NCBI GenBank assembly: GCA_949358305.1
Contig: OX442318.1
Span: forward strand, 10,524,517-10,584,516
DNA: 60,000 bases
Reading direction: 5' to 3'
Source of the DNA: Strigamia acuminata
Taxonomy: Eukaryota; Arthropoda; Chilopoda; Geophilomorpha; Linotaeniidae
The position numbers were made by a program, and so were the translations under genes. Positions 1 through 13,339 of the stretch are shown piece after piece. Position 1 is the stretch's first letter; each line of letters opens with the position of its first letter. The notes beneath the pieces are model-generated. The model saw only the letters and a list, made by a program, of their open reading frames with translations, had not been told where the DNA came from and did no database searches.

Positions 1-3000
1 TTTTTGAAGCAATAGTAAATGCAAATTTCCAGATCATCCATTGAAAATACCACAAATTGTTGATATTTGGTGATTTAGGTACTAAAAGATGACATTACTA
101 CGTGACTATAAATTTGGTAACATTTTTCTTGGAAATCCTCAATGGATGTGTTTATTTTGGGATTGGTAATTTTCTGTAAATGGGATTTGAGTTGATGAAA
201 GCAATCCAGTTGTTATTTGAGCTGATGAAAGCAATCTAGTTGTTATTTGCCATAGTTATGCAATGCAACACAAGGCAATGATAGATAGATATGATGAGAG
301 CATAAATTTCATTTCAAGTGCTGAGATTTTTGTTGGGCTTTTTTCTTTCTTCAGCTATTGTTCATCAGTAAATGACACCCTGTGCCAAGCAATTTGTTGA
401 GTGCACAAACAAGTATAAGATAAGGAGAGTGTACAAGTAACCTCATGATTTTGATTTGGTGAAAGGTCTTGTTGCAAGATGTCTTTTCCATGAAGTGGGT
501 TAGATGATGAAATTGGAGGTTAAAGAGAAAATGATTTTTTGGGGAGTGGAGGGCGATGGGAGTATGTGAAGGGGCAAATGATTTGGTAATTGTGGAGAAA
601 TTCTTTACTATTTCGAGTGCATTGTTTGAATTTGTCAATTTTGATGCATTTTGGAAATTCAAAGCTCTGACATGGGGTGAGGGATGTGGATTTTATGCAC
701 AGTTGGAGACTTTTTTTTTTATTATTATCCAAATTGCCATCAGGGTGAATTTTCTATTGATTTTTCTGGCTTGATAAGACATAAGTGAAATGGTGGGGAA
801 GATATTATTCCTTTTTTTTTTTATAAATTGACAAGGCTCTCAAACAGGATCATTGGGTCGAGATAAAAAGTTTAGTTTGTTTAAGGGAAAGGTAAAAGAC
901 AAAGAGAAGAAACGGCAAGAAAAATAGATTAGACGAGCCATAAGTAAACAACATTTATTTGCAAATGTTCCCACATAATCCGGGGAACGTCCAATTGTCC
1001 CAGATGTTTACCAAACTTAAAGTCCGGATAGAGTTTTCGCTGGACGTCTGCCGACATCTTGATGTCAAAATCAAACTGAAAGATCCTTGTGTACACATAA
1101 ATACCACAAATACAGGATTTTTAGAAACAATAACAGGTTCATTTGTTGGCCGGCCATCAGAAATAACTTACATAGAAGCATATTGTTAACAATGCATATT
1201 ATTATAGCAACTCTACAACAGTATATAAGCCAATAATATACACTCATATTAATTGTTTTATTCAAAATACATATCTGTTGGAGTGGCTTTATGTGTGCAA
1301 TCATAAACTCTGTATAATGTTGTGTTGGTTTGTTTTGCATTTGATAGTTTTCATAGTGTAAGTGATGTTCGCATCAATGCTATGTAAATCTAATTTATTG
1401 TTAATTAGTTTTTACTCACTAGAGCACTCTTTCTATGTGTGATTGTTACATATTTTTCTCACGCCATGTTCTCTTCTCACGGAATAAATATCTGTTCATG
1501 TTCTTCATCTTGCTGAGTGGATTTCTTGCCGCATTTGGGTATTCCATTGACGAATTGTACATATATTCTCCTTAAATCACTAACGAAGTGGCTTAAGGAA
1601 GTGAATTCTCGATTGAACACACTAAAAACTGAGCTGAACTTAAAAGATGGCTACCTACAACATGTGGTAACAATAGCCAATGGCAGGTGCGGAGGAGATA
1701 AGTCACTTGTATAAGTCAAAGAAATGATTTCAATTTCGCTTAATCTTAATCCTCTTATTTGACTTCTTTCAAGTTGACTTCTCAGAGATGTATAAAACGT
1801 CACATCCTGTTTGGAGAAGTTCTTCCAGACGAATAAGTCAATTGGAGATAACGGACACAGACCGTAGCCGACATCGCATCGACAGAATTAATAGACATTT
1901 CTGGATGATTGTGGAAATCGGTGTTAGCCTCGAACATCCAATAATTGGTATATCAATATGGTTTTCCATACAAATTGCACGTTTATTGTAATGGAGTTCT
2001 TGGAAGCAGTAATTCACCCACACCATTATCATTTACATATTGTTAAATTTAATTTTTACAACTTCCACATATTTTTTTCCCTTTTTACAAACCAACAAAG
2101 AAATTCTAAAAAAAAACAAGTAGAGGAAAAGGAAAAAAATATAACTAAAATTTGTATGTATATATATAAAAAAAATTATAAAAATAAATATTTCTTTGAG
2201 GGAATTAAATAGACAATGAGGAAATAGATGTCCATGCAAATGATCTGTTTGATAGACAATATAGTAGTGAGCAAATAATACTCAATGAGGAAGTTGCCTA
2301 TCTATTTTAATATTAGGCCTAAGGGAAGCCTAAATCTATGTTGGCTCTCACACCATTAAAATCTATCATTGGATTAATGTACCAAGTACAGGGTGAGTGA
2401 ATGAGTATGCATATTTTTATTTTTATATTTTTTTTTATTATGTATTCATTTATTCAGTGTTTTAGAATGAAATTATAAGCTGGGGAAAGTTAGTGGGCTG
2501 AAACCAGTTCTGAATGTTTTTCACTCGCTGGGACTTGCAATTGATTAATGAGTTTGATTTTTTGGTTTTGTAATTTGCACAGCCTTGCTGGGAAATGTGG
2601 TTCAAGGGTGGATTAAATGGAACTGAGCGGAATGATTAATTTTAAATGACACTATGGAAGGTTTTCATTTGTTTTTATTTTGTCTACAACACTCCTATTG
2701 TTTATTTGCTGTGGTTGGAATGCAAATAGTTGATTATTTCAAGGGAAATTAGATTAAATTGTTGTGCAAGAATGGTTGGTTGTTGCTTAATGGCTGTGGT
2801 GAAGACACGAGGTGAGTAGTTAAGAAGATTTTAATGGTCAAGGAGTTTTTTGATGATGGAAGGGTTTAAAGTGGTGGAAATGTTTGAGTTGAAATTACGC
2901 AATTGGTTTTTGTGCGTTTTTTTAACGTTTTTTTTGCGGTTTAGGGGGTTTTGGAGGAGTTGGTTAATTTTTTTTTGTTATTGAAATTGATTTTTTTTAA

Positions 3001-3325
3001 GATGGTTTGATGGGTAGTGACGGTTTTGTAGTTTGCGTTAAAAATTACGTTTTTTTTACGCAAGGTGAATTTTTTTAAATTTATTTTATTTTATTTTTTG
3101 AAATTAACTGAAAATATTAAATTGTTTTTAGCAGAATGCTTTTATTTTGATGTTAAGTAACATTTTGATAAATAATATTGTAAATATTTCTTCAGTTTGT
3201 TTATTTTACACACAAATTAATTAGTTTGCAACACAGAAATGTAGCATTGTTAGAAAAACTGAAAAAATTTATTGTTGGCTGTATATTTTCTTAGAAATTT
3301 AAAAAATATTAAATATAAAAAAAAA
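1..3325. other. AT-rich non-coding stretch
   Basis: I see no exon, RNA gene or mobile element here. Short open frames are isolated and lack splice signals. A direct duplication of about 33 bases lies at 186-251 (unit with GATGAAAGCAATC). From 2880 to 3060 the + strand is G+T-rich, and poly-T and poly-A runs are common. It is probably the region upstream of the gene that starts near 4 kb. Confidence 0.6.
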
Positions 3326-3414
3326 TTAATCTAATTTAATTTAATTTAATTTAATTTAATCTAATTTAATTTAATTTAATTTAATTTAATCTAATTTAAT
3401 TTAATTTAATTTAA
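3326..3414. repeat. TTTAA pentamer array with a 30-bp super-period
   Basis: The array is built of TTTAA pentamers, interrupted by CTAAT about every 30 bases (3331, 3361, 3391). This shows that a six-pentamer block was amplified as one unit. It contains no coding potential. Confidence 0.85.
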
Positions 3415-3469
3415 CAGCGTAAAACTTTGACGCTTAGGAATAAATTACGCATCACTAACTTTCCCTCGT

Positions 3470-4316
3470 AACTCACAACACCCAGGAATCTTGGATCCAA
3501 AATTAAAAATAGCGCAACGAATCCGATAAATTTCCCAACCCCCCCCCCCAAAAAAAAAAATGGCGACCACAAAACTTCCAACCAAAAAAAAAATTAAAAT
3601 TAAAATAATTCAAATCACAAAAGAAAATTAAAAAAGAAAAAATTAAAAAAAAAAAAAAACCTAAGAACATTAGTCAAAGTTGCATTCACAAAGACCTGTA
3701 ATTGAGATTTCATAATAACTACGCAACCGCGCCACCTCAGGGCTGCTTTGCTTAAAAGAGAAGCCAAAAACACAATTGATGACTTCCAATTTCATCTAAT
3801 TAGGCCTAGTTTGGACCTGTTTTTTCTCTCTCTCTCTCCTCTGCTTTATTTCCCACCCCTATTTCTATGAACCCCAGTTGTATTTTTCCTTTGTACGAGC
3901 CGGATACTTATGTGATGCCCCCCTCCACACCCCGCCTCTTACTGACGGACGCTTCAAGGTGAGATTTGGAGGCACCATCCATCCCGGAGGAGGCGGGGCC
4001 TTATTCTTGATTTCAAGAGTCCCCTCCTGTTGCTCGTTGAAGTCGTCCCAGTTAAGACGTGCAAAGTCACAACTCTGTTTGAAAACACGTTTTTTAGGGT
4101 TAAAATTTGAGATTTTTAAGTTTTTTTTTTTTGAGAAATTTTTTTTTTTTTAGTTTTTAAGTTTTTTCGAGTTTTGCGAAGGATTTTGTTGGATATTTTG
4201 GTTGGTGCGATTCGACCCTGAAAAAGTTGGTCGGCCATGTGGCGGGTGCCGCAGTTGGTCGTTGGTGGAGAGTCAGTAAGCCGGATTGTATCGACGTGTA
4301 GTGCGGTGTTTGGGTG
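3470..4316 (+). promoter_or_regulatory. Candidate promoter and 5' leader of the four-exon gene
   Basis: An A+C-rich stretch (3470-3660) with an AAATGGCGAC element near 3560, resembling the YY1-type ATGGCG motif, gives way to a GC-richer stretch with a GGCGGGGCC GC-box-like site near 3993. Exon 1 follows, and then a long G+T-rich tract. A strong donor-like CAAG/GTGAGA at 3958/3959 could end an untranslated first exon. An in-frame TAG at 4299-4301 closes the frame ahead of the ATG at 4317. No clear TATA box was identified, and the transcription start is not defined. Calling this a promoter is inference from composition and position. Confidence 0.4.
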
Positions 4317-4464
4317 ATGTGGAGCGGGGAGAGTGAAGGAATTGTGCAGTACGATATCATGAAGAAGTTGAGCAAATTTAAACATTCCAATGGAAGGTTG
4401 TGCGAGGAGAGTTTGGATGTGGTCGAGAGGGGGTACAAGCAGGCGCCAACTCGTGTTGCAACAG
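4317..4464 (+). CDS. Coding exon 1 of an unrecognised four-exon gene
   Basis: This exon encodes residues 1-49, beginning MWSGESEGIVQYDIMKKLSK and ending KQAPTRVAT, plus the first base of a Gly codon. The ATG at 4317 is chosen because an in-frame TAG lies 16 bases upstream and because a G sits at position -3. The donor is ACAG/GTATGA, a good match, and leaves phase 1. Exon 2 begins with GA, restoring a Gly codon without a stop. The peptide is charged, with a Lys-rich stretch at residues 16-23 and a likely helix around residues 28-42. The G+C content is well above the flanks, and a G+T-rich tract begins right after the donor. No known domain was recognised. A non-coding role, or a different upstream exon, remains possible. 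Confidence 0.5.
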
Positions 4465-5110
4465 GTATGAGGCTTTTTTTTATTTTTTTTTATTTTTTTT
4501 ATTTTTTTTTTTTTGGGATTTTTTTTTGTGGTCGGTGTGTTTGGTGTTTTTAGTGGATGGGATTTGATTTTTGTTTTTGTTTTATTGTTTGTTTTTAATT
4601 GATTTTGATGATTGGTTTTTTTTTATTTTATTTTGTATTTTTTATTGGTTGGGGGGTGTGGGTAGAGAGGGGTTTCTGAAGTGGGTTTTTAGGGTTTATG
4701 GAAGTGTTTGATGGTTTTTTTGGGTTTAAAATGAGTTGAGTGAATTTTTTGTTTTTTTTTAGGGGTTTTTTGAAGTGAGTTTTGTGAATTTTTAGTGTTT
4801 TTTGGGGGTTTTCAAGCGAGTTTTATGGATTTTTTTGGTTTTTTTGAGATTTTTGAACCGATTTTAATAAACTTTTATTATTTTTTTGGATTTTTGAAGC
4901 GAGTTTGATGACTTTTTAGTGTTTTTGGGAGTTTGAAAGCGAGTTTGTGAAGTTTTTTGATTTTTTTACGGTTTTTTAAGCGAGATTAATCAGTTTTAGT
5001 CTATTTTTGGTGTTATTTGAAGTGAATTTTAAGTTTTTTCAGTGATTTTTATAAAATATTTGTGTTATTTGAAGTGAATTTAAAGTTTTTTCAGTGATTT
5101 TTATGAATAT
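4465..5110 (+). other. G+T-rich start of intron 1
   Basis: The + strand is dominated by G and T, with degenerate repeats such as GAAGCGAGTTTGATGA-like and TTTTTGGTGTT units. It starts immediately after the exon 1 donor. Composition of this kind is expected downstream of an active promoter on this strand, but it could also be ordinary low-complexity decay. Confidence 0.5.
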
Positions 5111-6119
5111 TTGTGTTATTTGACGGTAGTAATGGCGTTTCCAAGTAGTTTTATTGTGTTTTTTGTTGTTGATATTTTTAATGCACTTAATGTTGTGTAT
5201 ATTAAGGAAATGTGAGGTCAGTAGACTTCAAAATGATGATAATCTCATTAAACATGTGTTTACTGCGAATAATCGTTCCTCTCATTTTCAAACAAACCAT
5301 AAAACTAAATTAAGCATCATTTTCCGCCCTTATTCGAGCGCTTTTAGTCCTATTCTCAATCAAACTTGATAAAATTAAAATTCAAAATGTTGATGAAATA
5401 CTCGTTATGCAATTTGTTTTCCCATCCAACGACCTTAGAAACCTGATTTGATTTAAATTAATTTGCAAATGACGCCATTACAATTTTTATTTCTAGCTAA
5501 TAAATTGAGCAAGAATTAGAATAAAATTTTAATTTAAAAAAAAAAATTTTAAAAATTTAAAAAAATTTAAAATTAAAAAAAAAAGTCAGGAAAAGGAAGA
5601 GCCATCATCACCCCTAGCCCATTACCCCCCAAGGTTATGACCTCAGCCACCAGAGGAAGGAAGAGGGGGCAGTGAAAAAAAGTAAATGGGAGGTAGGAGA
5701 GAGCAACAAGAGTGAGTGAATTTTTAGACTGGATACAGAGACAATTGGCAAAGCTTGAATTGGTCTTGAGAGGTCAATTTCTTGATCCTCTTTCATTTTG
5801 GACTTGGCTTGGTCAAGTCTGAGAAATGAGTGGTGGGGACGATGATGTTTAAAGTGGGGAATTTGAATTGCCCGTTGAAATATTGGTAATGCTAGTGAAT
5901 TTCGTGCGCTAACTCGTCTAAATGCATCGATTTTAGACAGAAAAAGGGTGTTTAAAAGCTGTTTATAACAGAAATTTTAAATTTGGGGCATAAAATGCCA
6001 ATTTTTTGAATAAAAATGCGTATTTTGTGCACAAATTTAAAATATTTAAAAGTTAAAATTTATATTTAATGCATGAAATTTCAATTTCGTGCATAAAGTG
6101 ACAATTTTCTAAATTAAAA
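5111..6119. other. Intron 1 AT-rich filler
   Basis: No exon is seen. A short unique block at 5585-5880 is G+A-rich. It contains GCCACCAGAGGAAGG near 5647, a 15-mer that also occurs near 53428. Confidence 0.5.
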
Positions 6120-6720
6120 TGCGTATTTTGTGCAAAAATTGTCAATTTAATGCATAACATGCCAATTTAGTGCATAAAATGACAATTTTGTGCATAAAAT
6201 GCCAATTTAGTGCCTAAAATGCCAATTTAGTGCATAAAATGACAATTTTGTGCATAAAATGCCAATTTAGTGCCTAAAATGCCAATTTAGTGCCTAAAAT
6301 GCCAATTTAGTGCATAAAATGACAATTTTGTGCATAAAATGACAATTTTGTGCATAAAATGCCAATTTAGTGCCTAAAATGCCAATTTAGTGCATAAAAT
6401 GACAATTTTGTGCATAAAATGCCAATTTAGTGCCTAAAATGCCAATTTAGTGCATAAAATGACAATTTTGTGCATAAAATGACAATTTTGTGCATAAAAT
6501 GACAATTTAGTGCTTAAAATACCAATTTAGTGCCTAAAATGCCAATTTAGTGCTTAAAATACCAATTTAATGCTTAAAATGCCAATTTAGTGCCTAAAAT
6601 GCCAATTAGGGGCTTAAATTCCAATTTAGTGCTTAAAATGCCAATTTAGTGCTTAAAATACCAATTTAGTGCCTAAAATGTCAATTTAGTGCTTAAAAAG
6701 TCAATTTAGTGCACAAAATG
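6120..6720. repeat. 20-bp minisatellite with higher-order structure
   Basis: About 30 units of 20 bases are present, nearly perfectly in register from 6141 to 6600. Three variants recur: A (GACAATTTTGTGCATAAAAT), B (GCCAATTTAGTGCCTAAAAT) and C (GCCAATTTAGTGCATAAAAT). From 6181 they read A-B-C, A-B-B-C, A-A-B-C-A-B-C-A, so the ancestral unit looks like a 60-bp A-B-C trimer. The ends are degenerate. Confidence 0.95.
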
Positions 6721-9544
6721 CAAATTATTTAAATGAAAATGCAAATATAGTGCATAAAATTCCAATTTTTAAAAAATAAAAATACGAATTTCTCCAAACC
6801 AAACATTTTCCCAAATAAAAATTCAACATTTTGCCCCAAATTCCCTCAAAATAATTCATTCAAGAAGATTAAAAAAAACCAACAACATTTTAGCTCAAAA
6901 CTACATCCATTTTCTAAACCATTCACAACTCCCTCATTAAAAAAAAAACCTGCACAAAACCAAACAAACGTCGACCGAAAAAAGAAAAAATTCCAAACCA
7001 GACAAAAATGCAGCGGAAAGTTGCTAATCCCAGATCTTCGTGGAGATGCAATTGATTTGTGATCATTAGTCAGGTCACTTTGAGTTGCATTCTAAGGCTT
7101 TAACGTGCATCAGAATGCATGAGAGCACAGCAAGAATTTTTTACTCTCCCCCCAGTTCTGACCTTGGTTAGGGGATAATAATGGGGGGGTTGGGATATGG
7201 GGTAGGGGATAAATTTAGAGACAGGAAGCTTCTTTACTAATATATAAATGTGTATATATATTTTTTACATCCTCATCCTTGCTATTTCCCTTCCACAAAT
7301 GGATAATTGCGCGCATTTTTTCGATTGAAATGTCAAATTATTTTTTTTTCTTTTTTCCTCTTATCACTCAATCACATAATTTGAATTAATGATGATTGCC
7401 GTCATAAATTTCCTGCTGAGACACTTTTAATTTGTTGCATGATTTTGGGCTTGTTAATTTTTTGGTTAAAAAAAATTTTATTTTTATTTTTTTTATTTAT
7501 TTTTTTTATTTTTAAGTATTTTGGGGTATTAAATGTCAGCTGTCTCTCTCTCTCTCCCCCTGGTCTTCATTTTTTTTATAGACTGCACCTGCGCCCTGTT
7601 GGGAATGGGATGAGTTTTCGAGTTTATAATGTTTGGCCATCTAATAAGGAAATTGAGATATTTAAAATAAAAAATAAAATTTTTAAGTTAAAAAAAATAA
7701 TGGATATATGTATTTATCAAATAATTTATTGTTGGGATAGGTTATTATGTGATTATTGGTTCTGAGTTTTGTTTTTTTGCCCTCTTGTGTCGTTTTTTCG
7801 TATTTTTCGTCATACCCAAGGCGTTGGGTTTATTAAAATTGCAAAGAAATTATAATATAATTGATATTTGGCTGTTTTTGAAGATTGCGATGGTTTTTGG
7901 GGCCCTGGGCCCTTTTTCAGTAATAAATAAATGCAGATTTTTATTTTTTTTATAGAAATGCAGCTTTTTAGGGCCCTTTTTGGAAGCCCCGGCCCCTTTT
8001 CAGTGATAAGTAAATGTAAATTTTTGTTTTACATTGAAATTTGGCTTTTTTAGGGCTATTTTTGTTCGGGGCCCACTGTTATGGGGACCCTTCTTGTTTA
8101 GTAACCGTTAAACTATTTTGTACCGGATTCCAGTCACCTTTTGAATGATTGATGTGTCATCCGGTGCAAGACTTAACCCTAACAAGTTAACCTGCATTCA
8201 CAAGTATACAGGAATTTGTACAGGATGTTGTGTAAATGTAAATTTTTATTGCTTTTGGGAAGGTAAATTTTTAACACTAAATGGGAATGTTTCTCGTCTT
8301 AAATTTAATAAATAAAACGAGTTTTTGTTTGTATTTTTCTTGGTTTTTCCTTCTTTTTATTTTTTCATTTATTATTAATATATTTTTATTTTTTTTATTA
8401 TTTTAATATTTTTTTTTATTCCGGTTTATTATTGGAGTTTATCTCATGTCACGTTTTAAGAGCAATGATTATGAAGGTCATTTTATTTTTCATTAACTTT
8501 TTTTTTGTTGCAATGACCCTCACTCAGCAAAATGTGCATATCATGATTACATGGCCCAGAACTTGTGAGAATAACAACAGGCTTATGCAGAAATTGTATC
8601 CGCTTTGAAGGAAATTGAGGTTAAAGTCAAATTACATAATTTTCTTTAAAAAAAAAATTACTTTATAAAAAATTTAAAAAAAAAATAAATGACTTAGAAA
8701 TAAAATTTAATACACCATTTTTCTAAATGTTTCACAGCCCAATTATGTATTCAACGCACCAAAAGTTTGAAATTCTGAAGAAATTTATTTTTCGGCGAAA
8801 GTTGAGTCATCCGACATAAATATGTAATGTATCCAAATTGTTTGAATCCGTGACTTAATGTCCCTCACCCACTTGCTTTGTCACCTTAGTGCTGTCCAAA
8901 GAGATGCAATTTATGGTTGTCATAAAGTTGGCACAATTATGTGATTTCATATTTCCTCTGTGTGACTGGAAACTGAAGCTGGCAATTTTTGGCAGCAGGG
9001 ACCCATTATAAAAACGTGGTCAAATGGGCAAAACTGAGCCTTGGGATGATTTTTTTGTTTGCCAGCAGGGGGATGGGTGAATGGGAGAGTGGGGGGGGGG
9101 GGTAGAATATATTTTTTTTTTGTCTTTTTAATTCTCCCTCTTTTGTTCTAAAAAGGGCTTGTTGAAAACTCCCCTAGTTTAGTACAGTGTGCTAGTGGAG
9201 TTTTAATTTGAGTTTAGTGTTTTGTATTGGTGAGTGATGTGTAGGGGAAGTGATTAAATTTTTTTTTTCAGGGGAAGGAGGGATAAGAAGTGTTTTTTTT
9301 TTTAATTGATTACAGGATAGATTGAATTGGAGGAAAATATTGTGTTAATAGAAAGATGAATGATAGAAATTGGTGTTTGATATATATATATATATATATA
9401 TAAAATTTTAGGAATTGTATTATAAAATTTTTTGTTTTTTTCGTGTTGACGAAAGATGTTTTTCTCGATTGGTCGTGTTCGAAAGTAAAAATCTGAAACA
9501 TTATTTTGATGTTCGGATTGACGGTTTTATCGACAGAATTGTTT
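6721..9544. other. Intron 1 non-coding stretch
   Basis: This is a mixture of T-rich and A-rich low complexity with no supported exon. Two diverged direct copies of about 90 bases at 7897-8075 share a GGGCCCtttttcagt core. TGTACAGGATGT at 8217-8228 recurs near 12595 and at 17053. A run of 12 G lies at 9091-9102, and a (TA)n run lies near 9381-9401. Confidence 0.5.
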
Positions 9545-9876
9545 ACGTCAACAATTCTGTTTTGTCAACAGTACTGGTTTTTCAACAGTACTGGTTTTTC
9601 AACAGTACTGGTTTTTCAACAGTACTGGTTTTTCAACAGTACTGGTTTTTAAACAGTACTGGTTTTTCAACAGTACGGGTTTTTCAACAGGACTGGTTTT
9701 TCAACAGGACTGGTTTTTCAACAGGACTGGTTTTTCAACGGTACTGGATTGTCAACGGTATTGTTTTGTCAACAATACTGTTTTGTCAACAATACTGTTT
9801 TGTCAACATCACTGTTTTGTCAACATTACTGTTTTGTCAACAATACTGTTTTTCAACAACACTGTTTTTTCAACAA
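9545..9876. repeat. 17-bp minisatellite (TTCAACAGTACTGGTTT family)
   Basis: About 19 units are present. The first half follows TTCAACAGTACTGGTTT, and the second half drifts to TTTGTCAACAATACTGT. Because 17 is not a multiple of 3, an open frame across the array cycles through three frames every 51 bases and yields a 17-residue peptide period. This is a by-product of the repeat, not evidence of a gene. Confidence 0.95.
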
Positions 9877-12194
9877 TCTTTTTTTAAAATGATATTTGGC
9901 CAAACAATGCTGTTTTATTGTCAAATATTCTGACAAATGTTCTCTAACAAATTCTTTTCGAAGATCTTTTATTTGCGATGAATTTTTTCAACAATATTTG
10001 CGCCAAAAATTCTGTTCTCTATTTTTTTTTATATGTTTTTATGTTTTTATTCTTTATTTTTTATTTTATTTTATTTTTTATTTTTTTACAGAGTATTTTT
10101 TATTTTTTACTTTTTAAAGTTTTAAAGTTTGGCAACATTTCTTGAGATTCTTGATAGACTGTAGGGGGTGGGATGAAGGTTTTGTCCATTAAGAAATTTT
10201 CTAGCTTTGGCTCTACTAATTTTTGTTGCCAATGTCGCCTTGATCTCAGCAGGAGTCTGATGATTCAGCAATTTGAGGGAGAAAAGCAGCTTAGAACTGA
10301 GTGACAGTTTATGTGTGAAAGCATTTTGGAGTGAAAAGAGCTTGCAGCCACTTGCCCACTGAAAGAACTTTGAAGCTTTAGGCCCTACAGTCTAAAGAGA
10401 AGTGTCCTTTCTTTCTTTTTTTCTTTCTATCTATATATGTGTGTGTGTGTGTGACATTACAGAAATCAAATTACTGGAAACTTGGAAAAATAAAAAGGAA
10501 ATAAAAAATAAAATAAAAAATAAAATAATTTTTTTTAGGTGTTAAAGTTGGAATTTCAATTTAAAAAATTGAGAAATTGGGTGTTTTTTATCTGTTGTAT
10601 ATTTTATCCCCCCTCTTGGCCCCTAGTTTTAAGCTTTGATGATTTGCATTATCGGTGTGCTTTTGATGTCGGAGATATCTTTTGTGGTATTAAATGTAAG
10701 CTGCTCGGATTGGGTTTTGCTCAAAGTGGAAGGAATTGATTATAATCAATGGAATTTGGTTTTATAGATTTTGTGCTTAAATTTTGGTTTAGAAATTCTT
10801 GATCTGAATAAAATAATGATTTTTATGGAGAGAGATAAAAAAATGAGGTCACAAATTAATTATTTTTTTCTGAAGGAAATATGAATAAAAAAATATTGGT
10901 TATTAAAACCTGCAATATTGTTTTTTAAAATTAGGAAAAGGATTTTAAATTGGAAATTTAATTTTCAAAATTTTGAAATAGTGTTTTTAGACTAAAATTT
11001 AGTTAAAAAATCAGGTTTTAAACTCAAAATATGTTTTTATAACTTAATTATGGGATTTTAAATTTTACAAAATGTATTATCATTTGCAAACCAATAGCAT
11101 GCAAAAATGTATTACAAAATGCTTTCTCGCAAAGCCTAATGCATTTCAAAATACATTGCAATATAATTTCAACCATACAGCATTAAAAAACACAAATTTA
11201 AACACAAATTTGTCATTTTCTAGTATTTATCACTCAATTTATTAATTATGAAATTTATTCAAACATTAAATCAACAATGAAAAGTTATGTATCCACCCTT
11301 CAAAAGATAATAATGACCACCAAGTTGAAATTTAAAAAAAAAATCCAAACCAAACAACAATAACTCATAAATTAAATTTAAAAAAAAACTGAAACAATAG
11401 CAATTTTAAAATGATGTACACCAGTGAGTAGTTGATTAGTGCTAAATAAGTGAGTTAAAATGGGTGTGAGCTATTAGACTAAATCCTCTTTAAAATGTCC
11501 TTTCCCCCTTTTAATGGAGGGAGTTTAACAGATCCATCTTTTTATCTCCCCCCACACCCTTTGACAGCACAAATTTATTGCTCACCCCTTTGATATAAAG
11601 TGGTGTTGTGCACATTGAGAGGGGGTGTGATGTAACCCATGCCTTTTGAATGAAGAAGGGTGGGATTTTAAAAAAAAAGGTGGGTGTATGAATGGGATTA
11701 AATTTGAAGGTCGTTTTTGAATTGGCTTTAAAATGGTCATCCATTGATTGGGTGGAGAGGGGAAAAGATGGTGGGGGTATGGGGGTGGTGGCTTTTGAGT
11801 TAACACCAGGAGTTGAAAGGATAATGGAATCATGCCCTTGAACAAACCACAATTCCCAGTTGAGGACAAGGGTCCCCTCCACTTTAAAAAAAAATTTAAA
11901 ATTTGCTGTAGGTGTTGTTTGATGTTGTTTTCCTCCCTTTTGTTAAATGGAATGGAAGGTGATTTTTTTTTTAAGTAATTGGGTGTGGAATTGGTGATTT
12001 GGGAATTGGTGTAATTGGTTGGGATTTAGGTGTGTGTTTTTTATTTTTATTTTATTGGTTGGTGGTTATGAAGATATTTGATTTTGTAAGATGGAAGTTT
12101 GATTTTTTTGGGTAATTGTATTGGTGTTTTTTTTTAAATTGGTTAATTGGTCAATTGTGAAGTGAAAAGTGCTTTTGATTTTGAATTTAAAATG
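9877..12194. other. Intron 1 non-coding stretch
   Basis: No exon is supported. Low-complexity TTTTATTT (10020-10120) and a short (GT)n run (10438-10453) are present. Positions 11055-11100 resemble 30519-30564 (shared TTTGCAAACCAATAGCA), which marks an old dispersed repeat. Positions 11520-11880 are purine-rich unique sequence without a convincing reading frame. Confidence 0.5.
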
Positions 12195-12480
12195 GATTTG
12201 ATTTTTTTGGTTTTGGTTAATTGGTGAATTGGATAATTGGACAATTGGTTAATTGGTGAATTGGATGATTGGGCAATTGGGTAATTGGGGATTTAGAATG
12301 GATTTTAAATTTAAATTGTTCATTTTGTAAATTTGGAATTAATTATGGACAAATTTGAAATTTTGGATAATTGGTTAATTGGGCAATTGGACGATTGGTT
12401 GGACAATTGCTGAGTTTGGAACTTGAGGTGGTATTTTTATTTTTGTTTTTATTTGTCTAGGCAATTGGTCATTATGAAAT
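12195..12480. repeat. ATTGG-rich degenerate repeat
   Basis: Irregular alternation of TTAATTGG, GAATTGG, ACAATTGG and ATGATTGG units with a period of about 9 bases. Many copies contain CCAATT on the opposite strand. Confidence 0.75.
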
Positions 12481-13339
12481 TGGTTATTTTGGTACCAAAT
12501 TTTGGGTATGATGAAGTTCTCATGAAACATTCCTTCAAAAATATTTTGATTACCATTCTAAGCTGTGTGAATGGTAATTTTCAATGTAGACAAATGTACA
12601 GGATATTACCATATCCGGGAGTGGAATTTAAAAATAATTATGGGTTAAGCATTCTCTTACAAACAGATTAACCTCAGTTGAATAATTTTCTATGCTCTTT
12701 TGATGTACCACCGACTGTTGATGATGATGATTTTACATTCTCAATTTTTTTCTTGTCCTTCTTACACCTGAAAATCTGATTACAAGTCTATGAGAACAGT
12801 TTAATATCCCCTGGTGACAGTAGTTGAAAACAGTTCACAGATTAAGAAAATTGGAACGAGCCATTGTTGTGGACACACAAACATTTCAGCCCACTAACAA
12901 TAGAATATTTTCCTTTTGTGTCTGCATTGTTGGATGTTTTGGCAGCAATTTGTTAAGTCATCCATTCTTGTCACGGAATTTCCATAACCAACTTGTAATC
13001 CTTTAAGCTGATTTGTATCAATTTTAAGCTGAAAAATTCAAAGTGCTGAAAATTTAGGATTAAAACAATAAATCATGACCTTCCATTGTTAACACTGGTC
13101 AGAGCGAATGACACAATAGAAAAGCCGGAGCGAATTTTTAAAAAAAACTGCGCCAAGTTGAAAATGGAGACACAATATGTAAAATATTGACTAAAGTTGT
13201 CAGTTGTGTTGTTTGCCGGTTGTTATGGCATTAAAACAGGAATTAGATTAATCAATAGACCATTGGAAAATTATGACACAAGTGCAGTTTGGCTCCGCCC
13301 ACAATAAGAAAACTACAAATTAACAATGTTATAATGCTA
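12481..13339. other. Intron 1 unique AT-rich sequence
   Basis: No gene is seen. TGTACAGGATAT occurs at 12595-12606, a near match to sites at 8217 and 17053. Short open frames lack splice context. Confidence 0.45.

Noticed and set aside
9061-9074. CTCF-like GCCAGCAGGGGGA word
   Set aside because: A single partial match near a poly-G run; the CGC part of the consensus is missing.
9415-9933. 172-codon open frame on the + strand
   Set aside because: It runs through the 17-bp minisatellite; the repeated peptide follows from the period and there are no splice signals.
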